Shown here: piece by piece, positions 44,712 through 56,511 of the stretch
How the letters are laid out: every line of letters starts with the position of its first letter
Numbering within the stretch: position 1 is the stretch's first letter
DNA from: Rehmannia glutinosa
Taxonomy: Eukaryota > Streptophyta > Magnoliopsida > Lamiales > Orobanchaceae
Length of the DNA stretch: 64,000 nucleotides
Direction of reading: 5' to 3'
Assembly: GCA_016081115.2 (NCBI GenBank)
Contig: CM071930.1
Location: forward strand, 25,497,641-25,561,640
Position numbers and translations under genes: made by a program
Notes under the pieces: model-generated
Seen by the model: only the letters and a program-made list of their open reading frames with translations
Database searches by the model: none
Told to the model about the DNA's origin: nothing

Positions 44712-47660
44712 ATCAGAATAATCAAAAGAGTTGTCCGGTTGCACCATATCGTATATATGTTTGATTTCTCTTGTTGCTTACCAAAAACACTTTGCTCATT
44801 ATTTGGAGAAAAGAATCGCGCTTCTCTAGTTTCTTACGTATTGTCCGACAATTTGGTTTTGGACTCATCCATGTATCTCTTGTTTCATAATTTTGCATTT
44901 GTTATCTGCAGATTAGGTGGTTACTTTCATTGGCACTCTAATCAATCCAAGTCTCTCAAATGACACTTTGGTCAATTACTTTTCATTATTCACCAAATTA
45001 ATCTTTTTTGCTTTATCAATATGAAAGACATCATATTAAGTTCATGTTTCATGTAAAGCCTCTTTCCATGTATCTTCCCCGTTTCAAGGTGACTAATTTT
45101 ATCTTATATTGCATTTAGGTTCTCACTTGCCTTAGTGATTATGACCATTATTATAATGCTACGCTTTTCAAAGCTACGGGATTGGTGAAATATTTATTGA
45201 TCTTGTGTATGTGGTACGCAACGATTCTCAACTCGTGTCAAATAACTATATATTTTATATTTCATGGATATTATATGGCTCAGTTGTAATTACCTTTGTT
45301 GATCTTTTGCAAGTGGAGCACAATACGTATTTCCTATATACTTGTAAACAAGACAAAAAATGAATATTCACAACTTTAACCATTCTTTGGGTGAATGAGA
45401 TATTCAATGCTTCCTTAGATTTCTAAAGTATTTATACCATGAAGATAATTGTATTTGGATATTGCCTCACCACCGCATGACAATTAGGAAGATGCTTAGA
45501 TTTGAAAATTACAAGTGAACAAGAGACAAACATCTCACTTAATTTTCAGCAATTTTCCACTAACAATCTACAAGGATTTTTAGTTTCGGTGTTTGGACAT
45601 GAGTATGAATGCATGATGTTGTGTCCTGCAAACCTTAGAATCACCCGATAAAGAACCGATTTCGAACATTTTTTTGATGCCTAAATAATTATTGGAAATT
45701 CTCACATTTATTATTATTGTTGTGCAATCACTTTGCTAGCAGGTTGATTCGTGGGCTCTCACCAATACGACTAATTGAAGTGTGATGTTACATGTCTAGA
45801 GATAGCCTGTAATCCGATGATATCTTTTCTCTTTCTCAAATGAAGGGCAACTTTGTTTATTTATCAAAGATTATAGGCATAGTATCATTTCTTTCAATTG
45901 AATTAGAAAGTGATGACAATTTGGGTGGAAGTGAAAAGGTTTGGTGATTACACTCTTTGCCGCAACAATTGCATGTCCGCATTTTCATCTTATAATGAAT
46001 ATCTTAGACAAATATGAGTACTTGTTTATTATTTTTGTCTTACACCTAAATTTCTATTTATTGTTTCCTTATTGTTTCTGGTTCAACTACCCATAATTTG
46101 TTCTACATGGTTGTGTATATGCGGTGGTTAGATAGGTCCAAAACACCTTAGACATGATAGCGGCCCAGGCTGGCCAATGATTTGCATTCATCTTCTAAGA
46201 TCGTAGCCATCTTGTTGAGAGCTTTCAAATGAGAACTAGTATGTTCAAACCTTAAACTATTCTTTATGATTGCCCCTGGTACTCTGCATTCAAACCCATC
46301 AAACAAATTTGAAAGTCCACTAACAATCATTTTCATTTCCTCCTTTAGTGTCTCCTCTCTAGCTTCACATAAGAGCAAGGTATCATGCATTTTTGGGCTA
46401 GAGTTAATTTGTCTCCTAGCATCCTTGATAGCTTACGTGAATATCAATCCTCTCAATCTCTTTGTAATTGATCATATTGGATTTAAAAAGTGTGTTTGCT
46501 CTTTTGTGTGTGTGGGGTGAGCGGTGATGTTTTCTTTGCCGGTGAAGAGGATTTTCTAAGCTAGCAAATGGTTTTCTTACTTTAGCTCTGTCTTTTAATT
46601 GCTTTCTATAACATGACATTTGATTGATATTTTTTTCTTGATTTTGGATGCAAAGTCTGGTGTCACCAACCAAATCGGATTCAACATCGGAGGAACGGAA
46701 TATTGGAAAATAAAATTCAAAGCTTCGATTTAGCGGGTGATCGGGTTTTTCAAAGAGTCCTGAGAGAGTACTATATCTCGGGTTAATATTTCACTTGGGA
46801 TGTAAATTTCATATGTTGTTTTCTTGTATCTAATCTATCTCTCTTGTCCATGATTATGATCTTAATGGTAAAATTGGTGGTGAAATTGATGTGATCGACA
46901 TATGGAGTGGCTTTAATTTTTTTGTGTGTGGAAAATCTACAAGTTGCATGCATGGCTTTGTTTCTTGATTTTCATTAATACAAATTATACTCTTATGATT
47001 TTAGGTCGATGGTGCCTGGTTGTGCAATGGTTGCGATTTTTCCGATTACTTCCTTTGAGAAAGTTTTTTCTCGTTGTACAATTCATAAGTTTCTTTGTAT
47101 TGGTGGTAGAATTGGTATAATGGGGCCATGCAAAGTATTTCCAAACTTGCTTTGAGTTTCATGTGAATTATTGTAAGTAGTGGAGAATAATATTATGTTT
47201 ATAATTTATAAAGTATATGTCATCTTTCATGTGGTTTATTTTAATCAGTGGTGTTCGATTCATTATGTTGACACATATATTTTACATGTTACTTTAGAAA
47301 AAGACATTAGGATCTATTTATTTGTCTTCCGTATTATTTGGAAAACAATGATGGTACTATTATAGCTAGTTTGACATATGGTAGTGTTAATTTGAAATGA
47401 CCCAGATGATGATGATGTAGCGAGATGAAGATGATGGAGTCCTTGAAGGAAATGGAGATATTTTAGAATGAAGAGGATGATCATGAAGACTATTAGAGTA
47501 TTAAATCTTTCGACAAACTTTGTTCTTAGATTTTTACATGATTTTGTGAACAATTTATTGTACAAGAGATTTTAGTTAGTCTATTTGTTGTATTATCATA
47601 ATCCATATTTCATAAATGAAAGTATTTATTTGTTAATTTTTAACTTATTGCTATTAATAT
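44712..47660. other. CACTA interior, right part
   Basis: About 3 kb of non-coding sequence. Short frames at 46148-46390 (-) and 46926-47120 (+) show no family resemblance. No transposase recognised. Confidence 0.4.
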
Positions 47661-48243
47661 TAATCTATGGAGTGTATATATATACAATTATTCGATAAGG
47701 TGTTACTATACATCCAAAAGTGCTACCAAAAAATATCGTGTTGGACAAGAAAAGTGCTATGTAAGAATACTGAATACAAACATGGGATAGCGTTTCTTCC
47801 CAAAATCGCTATCAATTTAATGTCAGATAACGCTTCTTTTATGGAATGCTATCTTATGAATACAAATATGGGATAGCGCGTCCTAAAAAAGCGCTATCAA
47901 ATATGCATCTCGAGATAGCGCTTTATAAGCGCTATCTACAGGATAGGGCTTCAGATAACGGTGGTTCCGATAGCACTTGAATAGCGCTATCTAAAGGGGA
48001 AAAAAAGCGTTATCTGAGTGCTTTTTTGGCGTAGTGTTGCAATGTCTCCATGTGATGGAATCCTATTATGCGTAATACATTCCACGTGGTTTTCAAAAGC
48101 TGCTCTTATATATATGTAATTAAGTTTACCGGTTACTATTTTTTTATTTTAAATAAATTAAATATTTGTCTTTTGGGTCCCTAAATAAACAAATTATATT
48201 TATTATGTAATTCATTTAACGAGGGACCACTAAAATCTTTCTA

Positions 48244-48875
48244 GTTTAATTTCCGGTTCCTCCTTTGGAAGAACCGTGGAACCGCCGGTTCCACGGTTCG
48301 CCTTCAAGTTCCTTCCACGGTTCTAAATTGTCGGTTCCACGGTTCCGGTTCCACGGTTCCAACAAATATAATGAATTTATAATGCATATAGTTAAAATTT
48401 TAAGAGAGAAACGAGTCAACAATAAATACAACCTACACCTACCATAAGAAATAATGGTAAAAAATGTATAAAAAAATATGTGGGCTTTGATTCCACTATA
48501 TCCGAAGAGGATACCTACGCAACTTAATATTAATTATTCATATTAAGTTCAAACCCATTTTTTTTCTTTCTTTTTGTTTTATTTAATTTAAAGTCTTCAA
48601 ATAATCTAAGATAATATTCTAATTTTGGTATTGAATTATATTGTGTTATATTTAAACAAAAAAATATTAATTTAATTTTTGAAAAAAAAATTAAAACAAA
48701 AAAGAAGACGGTTCCACGGTTCCAGAACCGAAATGGAACCGCCGGTTCCACGGTTCCCGTTGCCGAACCGAACCGCATTCTGGAACCATCTTGAACCGCT
48801 TTGTTCAAGGTTAAGTTCCGGTTCCATATTATTTGGAACTAGAACCGGCGGTTTCGGGAACCGTGATGTGCCTAC
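48244..48875. repeat. GGAACCG-rich palindromic element (hAT MITE-like)
   Basis: Two clusters (48254-48362 and 48708-48868) of ggttccacggttcc and its complement flank an AT-rich centre. The clearest palindrome is 48272-48298, arms AACCGTGGAACCG and CGGTTCCACGGTT with one base between. The cluster style matches Ac/Tam3-like MITE subterminal regions. A related terminus lies at 34255-34425. Confidence 0.5.
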
Positions 48876-49239
48876 CCACAATCATATTTAATCTTTTATT
48901 TCTCAAAGTGTTTTATCTTGCATTTTACTACATCATATGAGTCACACATACAAAACGACACCATCCATTATTTTACAACCTCACATTAGATTCTTTGTGA
49001 GAAATAAGACACCCAAACTACTACAAAATAATAGGAAGCCTAGGGTTAGATTCCTATCACTCATCTTTTCCCATGATATATACTCAAAAAAAAAACCAAA
49101 CACTGTATATTAAAAATAAAAATATACATGGCATTGAAATTAGGGAAAAAACATAACAAAATAGAAAAAGCAATGGTGAATTTAAATTTTGTTATACATT
49201 CTCTAACATGTTCATTCAAAACACATTATATATATTGTA
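48876..49239. other. Rest of the NRT2 intron region
   Basis: AT-rich, non-coding. No recognisable acceptor with a good pyrimidine tract is seen immediately before the NRT2-like exon. Confidence 0.4.
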
Positions 49240-49520
49240 AATTACAATGTGGGAGTAATATCGGGAATGACGGGGAAGTGGGGTACCCAGGTGCGGTGGT
49301 GACACGATTCTTTGCTATTTTCGTGCTCAAATAAAATGTCAATCCAAACAAGCATTTACGCCATGGGTCTTATGATGGTTTTTGTACACTCCCACTAACC
49401 CTACTCTATTTCCCTGGCTCGTGGGATGTTCTGCGGCCCTTCTACACAATTATATTCTAAGCATCCCGCTCATCAACAAGAAGACTATTATCACTTGCTT
49501 GAATAGCGGAGACCAAGTTG
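49240..49520 (+). pseudogene. NRT2: NRT2 last exon, decayed
   Basis: In order and across shifting frames: GVISGMTG (49247-49272), GAVVTRFF, TSIYAMGLMM (near 49353-49378), TLPLTLLYFP, GMFCGPS (near 49424-49445) and EDYYHLLE. This is the C-terminal third of NRT2 transporters (known order VISGMTGAGGNVGA, GIMI, CTLP, YFPQWGGMFCGPS, EDYY). It follows exactly where exon 1 stops in the protein. Several frame changes, stops and substitutions (GAGGN region altered) are present, and no AG acceptor sits at the expected place, so this end looks truly decayed. Confidence 0.7.
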
Positions 49521-49639
49521 TTTGGGTAAGGGTTGTAAAGGTAAATTAATTCCTTTTTTATTTCATTTTATAGTTCATCGAGTGATTTAATGGAAATTTT
49601 TAAGGTATGGTTTGATTGAATTAATTAAGTAAATCACAC

Positions 49640-50078
49640 TGTGTAAGTACATTTGTATATTTTATGCGAGTGGTTCGCACTCGAGAAAATGATGCGAATA
49701 GTATCCAAGTAGAATTTATATGTGGATTTTATCGAAATATGTCCACCAAAATCGAGTCGATCAAGAGAAGATCACCAAAGGAGTCATGGCACCATGAAGC
49801 GGAGAGGACAATTCACCGCGCAGAATATTCTCTCCGCATAACAAACTCGATATTTATTTGACACATCACACTCGAGGCCGGATAGATTTTAGTAACCAAT
49901 TTTATTCCTTTTGTTGTCTTGTCATTTAGCTCTTAATAGTTTGTGTATAAAAATCTTTGAGAGGTTCACTGTACAATCAGTACCTTTTTCCAACTTTTCT
50001 ATATTGAATACAAAATGAAGATTTCCTTCTTCAATCATGCTCATATCATCAGCTGCTTTTTTGATTCATGTTTTGACA
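49640..50078 (+). repeat. Probable 5' LTR of the plus-strand Copia element
   Basis: Ends ..ttttgaca directly before the primer site. Contains TATAAAAA at 49946-49953. The start is uncertain (a TG near 49640). No 3' LTR exists in the window because the element is truncated. Confidence 0.5.
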
Positions 50079-50090
50079 TGGTATTAGAGC
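50079..50090 (+). promoter_or_regulatory. Copia primer binding site (initiator Met tRNA)
   Basis: TGGTATTAGAGC, one base from the usual TGGTATCAGAGC, directly after the LTR end. Confidence 0.8.
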
Positions 50091-50170
50091 GGGTTGGATA
50101 ACTCCAATCTCACCTCTGTATCCATCAATCTCTTTTCGAATCTCATCCTTCATCTTTCTGTATTTCATTC

Positions 50171-51230
50171 ATGGCGGAAGATGATGGAATTATACCTGAA
50201 GCTATGACTGTTCGAGTGCACACACCCAGTATTTCACCCACTGAAGATCCAAATTACCCTTTCTTTTTGCATCACACAGACACTGGCAATACGATTTTCA
50301 TTTCCCCACCTCTCACTGGGCCGAACTATGTTTCATGGTGTTGTGACTTAACTCTCATTTTATCAACCAAGAACAAGTTAGGATTTCTTGATGGTTCTAT
50401 TCCCACACCAGAGTTTTCTGATTCTCTATACACTCCATGGCTATGATGCAACAATCTGATTCTGTCCTGGATCCTCAATTCCGTTTCGAAAGATATTGCT
50501 TCTAATATTCTTTATATCAATTCCGCAAGAGAAATTTGGGAAAAACTGAAAATATGTTTCTCACAGCCTGATAACATTTGTATTTTTCAATTATAACAAC
50601 GATTGAGCTCTATTATACAGGGGACTGGTACTATCAGTGAGTACTTTACTCAGCTCAATGTCGTATGGGAGGAATTACGGAATTATAGGCCTATTTCTTT
50701 TTGTTCTTGCGGGTTATGTACTTGCAATGCTCTGAGATCATTTGGTGAGATTCAATCCTTTGATTATGTCTTCAAATTTTTGATGGGACTCAGTGACTCA
50801 TATGGAGGGATTCGGGGACAAATCTTGCTTATCAGTCCTACACCTTGTCTTGACAAGGTATTTTCTATGATTCTTCAAGAAGAGAGAGCGTGAGGCCCAT
50901 GTTTTCACCCCTGCTATGATAGACTCTTTATCTTTTGCTGTCAATCTTCCTTTCCCAGATAAAAAGAAAAATATATCAGAAGTTGTTTGTGGCCACTGTA
51001 GGAAGGGGGTCACTTGCGTGAAAAATGTTATAAGCTGGTTGGTTTTCCTCCTAACTTCAAGTTTACTAAAACCAAGCCCAAGACTCAGGGATCAAGGCAT
51101 TCTACATATATCTCCTCTTTACAGGAAGCTCACTCTGATGTTGATAAAAATCAGAGTTCAGGGGCATTTTTCACTCAAAAGCAAATTCAAAAGCTTATAG
51201 ATTTGATCAACACTGATGCAATGAAACTGC
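50171..51230 (+). pseudogene. Copia gag remnant
   Basis: Starts MAEDDGIIPE. GNTIFISPPLTGPNYVSWCC and LDGSIPTPEF are the N-terminal gag features of plant Copia elements; TISEYFTQLNVVWEELRNYR, FLMGLSDSYGGIRGQIL and a knuckle-like VCGHCRK piece follow in other frames. Stops at 50444 and later break the frame. Confidence 0.8.
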
Positions 51231-51239
51231 CTCAACCTT

Positions 51240-53650
51240 CCAGTACTTATTCCACTCACTCTTCCAATATGGCAGGTATACCCCCTTTCCACTCTCCTCA
51301 CACTAGTACACCCTGGATTATCGACACACGAGCAACAGACCATATGGTCTGTTCTCCAACTTTCTACACTTCATCCCCTACATTGTATTATTCTCATGTG
51401 AATCTCCCTAATGGAACCAAAGCACAGGTTACATTTAAAGGTTTAGTCCAGCTCACTCCATCCATTATGCTGGAAAATGTTCTGTGCATTCCTTCATTTC
51501 ACTTCAATCTCATCTCCATCAGTAAATTGACTCATGATTCATCTTTTTGTGTCACTTTTCTAAATGAAATTTGCTATCTCCAGGACCTCTCTTCCCGGAT
51601 GAGGATTGGACTAGCTAGACTCAATCAAGGACTGTATCTCTTCCAGCCACGCACATCCCAAACATCAGCATCCTTGATTCCTTCATCTCATTTGTGCCAA
51701 TTGTGGAGCATCCTCTTTGGCATCTTATGCTAGGACACCCTTCGAATCAAAGGCTTCAACTCATTAAGAAGATTGAGCCCTCTGTCGTTATTTCAAATCA
51801 AGAAAGTTGTAATGTTTGTCATATTTCCAAGCAAAAGAAATTGCCATTTCAATCTAGTACCTCTATTTCATTGTCTCTATTTGATTTATTGCATTGTGAC
51901 ATTTGGGGACCTCATTTGATTCCTACTCAAAATGGTCACAAATATTTTCTAACTATCGTGGATGATCATAGTCGCACAACTTGGGTTTACTTAATGCGGC
52001 TAAAATCTGAAACAAGGCAAATTCTACAAAATCACATCAAACTCATTCAAACTCAATTTAACTGTCCTGTTAAACAAATTCGAACTGATAATGGGCCAGA
52101 ATTTTATGCCTCTGTGGGAATAATGCACCAAAAATCATGTGTTTACACTCCACAACAAAATGGCATCGTTGAACGAAAGCATCAACATATTCTAAACGTA
52201 GCTATATCACTCATGTTCCAGTCATCTCTTCCACCAAAATTCTGGGTGGAATCCATCTTGGCTGTTGTTTACTTAATCAACCGAATTCCATCTCCCTATC
52301 TCAATAACCAAAGTCCATATGAAATCTTGTTCAAGTCTCACTCGAAATACTCTCATCTTAAGGTGTTTGATTGTCTATGCTATGTGTCCACTACTTCAGC
52401 TCACAGAACAAAATTTGCACCAAGAGCCAAACCATGTGTTTTTTTGGGATATCCCATTGGTATGAAGGGATATAAAGTGTTGGACCTGGACACTTTCACC
52501 ATATCTGTCTCAAGGGATGTTAAGTTTGTTGAGCATGTTTTCCCTTTTGCCACCACGCCTCATTCTGTTAATATACATTCTCAAAATTTTGATGAAACAG
52601 TTCTGCCACCTGCATTACCAGACATTCCCAGGCACTTCGATCATGTTGCTCAAATGCCTGATCCCACTTACTCTCCTAGTCATTCTCCTATAGAATCCAA
52701 TACTCCTACATCACTCACACCACCTTCCTCACCTATCATATCCGATCCTATCCCCTCACCGGCTCATGATGATACTGAGTCTCTTGACACCACCATTTCA
52801 CAGCGACCTAGAAAAATGAGACAAGTGCCACCTTATCTTAAGGGTTACCATTGTAACATTCTTCATTCAAATTCATCCACTATGATTAAGTCTTCTGTTC
52901 CTTATTCTTTGGATCAATTTCTTGATTACTCATGTTTGTCTCCCTCTTACATGTCTTTTGCACTTTCCATTTCCACCACTAAGAATCCCATTCATTACCA
53001 TGAGGCAGTTGCATTTGCTCATTGGAGAGAAGCCATAGCTGATGAATTAAAAGCTCTTATTGATAATCAGACATGGTCCATCACTGTTCTACCTATTGGG
53101 CAAAGAGCAGTTGGTTGCAAGTATGTTTTCAAAACAACATTTAAGCCCGATGACAACATTGATAAATTTAAAGCTCGATTGGTTGCCAAGGGATATACTC
53201 AACGTGAAGGTTTTGATTATCACGAAACGTTCAGCCCCGTGGTTAAAGTTACTACAGTCAGACTGTTTCTTTCTACTGCTGCAATGAACAATTGGTATCT
53301 CCACCAACTCGATGTTCATAATGCATTCCTCAATGGCGATCTTGATGAAACTATATACATGGAATTGCCCCCGGTCTTCATGTTGAAGGGGAGAGTTTTG
53401 CCTCAGGGAATTAGTTTGCAAATTACATAAATCTGTTTACGGTTTAAAACAAGCCTCGAGACAATGGAATTTCAAACTTACTTCTTTCCTTCTCAGTCTT
53501 GGATTTTCTCAATCAGAGTCGAATTATTCCCTATTTACACGGTCAGATTTGAAGGGATTTGTGGCATTACTTGTCCATGTTGGTGATATTTTAGTGGGGA
53601 GCTCTTGTGAAGAGTTAATTACAGAAATCAAGGCTCAGATTCACTGCCAA
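51240..53650 (+). pseudogene. Copia pol, truncated within RT
   Basis: Protease box WIIDTRATDHMV (about 51315-51350) has Arg where the active-site Gly should be. The integrase frame 51694-53430 keeps the HHCC finger (LMLGHP to CNVCHISKQKK), the Asp of LLHCDIWGPH, TDNGPEF and the Glu of QQNGIVERKHQ. RT starts near 52985 with WREAIADELKALIDNQTW, VGCKYVFKTTFKPD and QLDVHNAFLNGDLDETIYME. A frameshift at about 53372 is followed by LHKSVYGLKQASRQWN, and the catalytic YVDD box reads HVGD (53576-53587). Sequence identity to Copia ends near 53650; RNase H and the 3' LTR are missing. Confidence 0.88.
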
Positions 53651-56237
53651 TTGCCAAATGCCAATGGCCCAACCGACCAAGCCCATTAATATATATGATT
53701 AATACTAGGTAATGTGTGTGTCGTGGCCGTGAGCCATTCCCAAGAAATATTATCAAAAAAAACTTAAAAAAATAACAAAAATCCAATCATTCGTGAACTA
53801 CTATTAGAATTTGAAGAATATATGGAGCAATATTTCAAAAGAGCCTTAGAACAACCATTTTCTGCCGGAAACAAGGATGATAATACCAAATCAAGTAGGA
53901 ATGAGATTGATGCAAAAGAACTTCCAACAGATCCGGGGTTCATAATTTCGATTTTGGATTACAATCCAAACAGTCGAGATGAAGTTCGAAGGGCTTACAT
54001 ATTGAAGGGCCCTTGTCAACCCCTGAATCATAATTTTTCGTTTACAAAATTTGGGAAAAAATCAAGAAGTTTCAACTCTGATTGGTTTACTCAGTATGCT
54101 AATTGGTTGGAATACAATATATCAAAGGATGTTGCATTTTTCTTTGTTGTTACCTCTATCAAAATCTGGGGAACAAACAAGAGGTGACTTTGTTGGTGAA
54201 GGATTTAGAAATTGGAAAAAAAGTGAAAGACTTAAAGAACATGTTGGGGGTCCTAATAGTGCTCATAATCGTGCTTGGGCTCAATGTGAAGCTTTGGAAA
54301 ATCGTAAGCAACATATTCAATATGCTTTTGACAAGGTATGCAGACCAAACACGAAGAGAGTATCGAATGCGACTAAATGCATCGATTGATTGTGTTCGAT
54401 TTCTTTTGAGTCAAGGGCTTGCATTCCGTGGTGATGATGAATCAAATAATTCGATGAATCAATGTAATTTTTGAGAGCTTTTGAAGTTTTTAGCTAATCA
54501 TAATAATGATATTAAATATGATGTGGTGCTCCTGAAAATTTCAAATTGATATCGCCTAGTATTTAGAAGGATATTGTGAATGCTGCTGCAGTAAAAACTA
54601 TTAATATCATCATGGAGGAAATAGGGGATGCATTATTTTCTATTTTAGTTGATGAATCTCGTGATATTTCAATGAAGGAGCAAATGGCAACTGTGTTACG
54701 TTTTGTTAATAAGAAGGGTTGTGTTGTTGAGCGTTTTGTTGGTGTTGAACATGTTACTAGAACCACAACTCTTGTGTTAAAAGAAGCAATTGACTGTTTA
54801 TTTTCTGCATAATTTGAGCATTTCAAGGTTACGAGGACAAGGTTATGATGGAGCTAGTAATATGCAGGGAGAGTTTAATGGCTTAAAAACATTTTGAAGG
54901 AGAATCCATGTGCTTTTTACATTTATTGTTTTGCTCATCAACTTTAGCTTGCTCTTGTGACTGTTGCAAAAAAGCACATCCAAGTTACAACACTTTTTTT
55001 TTTTTCAGTTGGTAGTGTGATAAATGTTTTTTGGGCTTCTTCTAAACGGTGTGATATTCTTCATCAAAAACAAGCAGAGAAATTTTTTAATGCTCTCGAC
55101 AATGGTAAAATTTTAAGTGGAAGAGGTTTGAATCAAGAAACTACTCTCAAACGCCCTGGTGATACACGATGTAGCTCACATTATGATACTTTAATTAGCT
55201 TGATCACAATATTTTATTCTATAATCGAGCTTCTTGAGATAATTGTAGAGTATGGCATAAATTCTGAGCAAAAAAACGAGGCAAACAATTTGCTGGGATT
55301 GATGCAATCATTTGATTTTATTTTTACCTTACATTTGATGAAAGTCATATTAGGAATTACAAATAAATTGTCAAAGGCATTACAGAGGAAAGAACAAGAT
55401 ATTGTCAATGCCAAGACTTTAGTGAAGGTATCCAAGCAACGACTTCAAGCGATGAGAGATGAAGGATGAGATTGTTTTTATAATCAAGTTTCTTACTTTT
55501 GTGAGAAAGAAAATATTGATATCCCGAAGATGGAAGATGTATTTGTAGCTCGATGTAGGTCAAGACGTAAAGCTCCAGAAGTGACAAATTCACATCATTT
55601 CCGAGTTGACTTATTTTATTCTATTTTAGATATGCAACTTCAGGAGTTAAATAATTGTTTCTCTGAGATAAATACAGAATTGTTACTTTGTGTAGCTTGC
55701 TTATGTCCAGATAATTCATTCTTGGCGTTTGATAAGGAAAAAATGATTCATCTTGCAAGATTTTACCCTCAAGACTTCTTTGCTGTGAAGATTGAGGCAC
55801 TTGATGATCAACTTGAAATTTATATTCTTGATATGCCTTCTACCAAGGAGTTTGAAGGACTAAAAGGCATGGGAACTCTTGCACAGAAGATGGTAGAGAC
55901 AAAAAAGGATGTGGTGTATCCATTAGTCTATTTGCTTATAACACTTGCATTAGTTCTTCCAGTTGCAACTGCTACAGTTGAAAGAACATTTTCTGCAATG
56001 AATATCATCAAGAATCGCCTACGCAATCGAATGGGAGATCAATGGATGAATGATAATATGACTGTGTACATTGAGAAAAATATTTTTGATAGTGTTGATA
56101 ATGAGTCTATTATGCAAGTATTTCAATCTATGAAAACTCGTAGATTTTAATTGTAGATGTTGGATTGTTAAAGTACTAGATAATTTATTTTTAATGTATT
56201 TTGTGCCCCCCTGTACAAAATATCTGGATCCGTCCCT
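53651..56237 (+). mobile_element. TTF-zinc-finger hAT element, 5' end lost
   Basis: The right terminus 'ctggatccgtccctg' (56223-56237), on the other strand CAGGGACGGATCCAG, is a typical hAT end. No matching left end is found near 53650-53820, where the truncated Copia element joins. The interior is a broken transposase gene. Confidence 0.75.
53822..56150 (+). pseudogene. hAT transposase with TTF-type zinc finger, decayed
   Basis: Successive frames: RRAYILKGPCQPLNHNFSFT and SDWFTQYANWLEYNISKDVA (N-terminal TTF-type finger), VGGPNSAHNRAWAQCEAL, RMRLNASIDCVRFLLSQGLA, ALFSILVDESRDISMKEQMA (about 54620-54690), GQGYDGASNMQGEFNG around 54850, SGRGLNQETTLKRPGDTRCS, and the last open stretch 55530-56150 with LQELNNCFSEINTELLLCVA and the dimerisation domain PLVYLLITLALVLPVATATV, ERTFSAMN. 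This is the 'zinc finger MYM / TTF-type' transposase family common in plant genomes. At least five frame changes and stops. The Trp usual after DTR in that family is Cys here. Confidence 0.85.
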
Positions 56238-56511
56238 GGATGGCCCTAGTGGTTTTGGAGTAACCATAATGGGTTAAGGCTAAACATAGTTCGGGGTTAA
56301 ATGGACAATTATCTAATGGACTGACATATTGTGAACTTAACCCTAATTCTATCAAGCTTTGAGATAAACGAGTCACTATCGAGCTACAAGCAAAAAAATT
56401 TAAAATTTTACATTTAAATCTGAAATTTTAATGTAAAACATGTGTAACATTGATATTCAAACTAAGCACAAAACTAAATGATCCATAATAATAAAAACCA
56501 CACATAGTTAG

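Larger units (their letters stand above)
42507..48036. mobile_element. Non-autonomous CACTA (En/Spm) element, 5530 bp, in the NRT2 intron
   Basis: Left end CACTATGCCAGAAAATAG. Right end, on the other strand, CACTACGCCAAAAAAGC. Flanked by a perfect 3-bp duplication TTG (42504-42506 and 48037-48039). Both ends carry many subterminal copies of agcgttatc/agcgctatc type boxes (42545-42850 and 47690-48020). I see no TNP2- or tnpA-like transposase in the interior. Confidence 0.92.

Noticed and set aside
43550..44719. 8-bp duplication around the GGCC-ended hAT relic
   Set aside because: actgtaac and atcagaat do not match; borders remain approximate.
44712..47660. Search for a CACTA transposase (TNP2 or tnpA type)
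   Set aside because: Only short frames without transposase motifs; the element is called non-autonomous.
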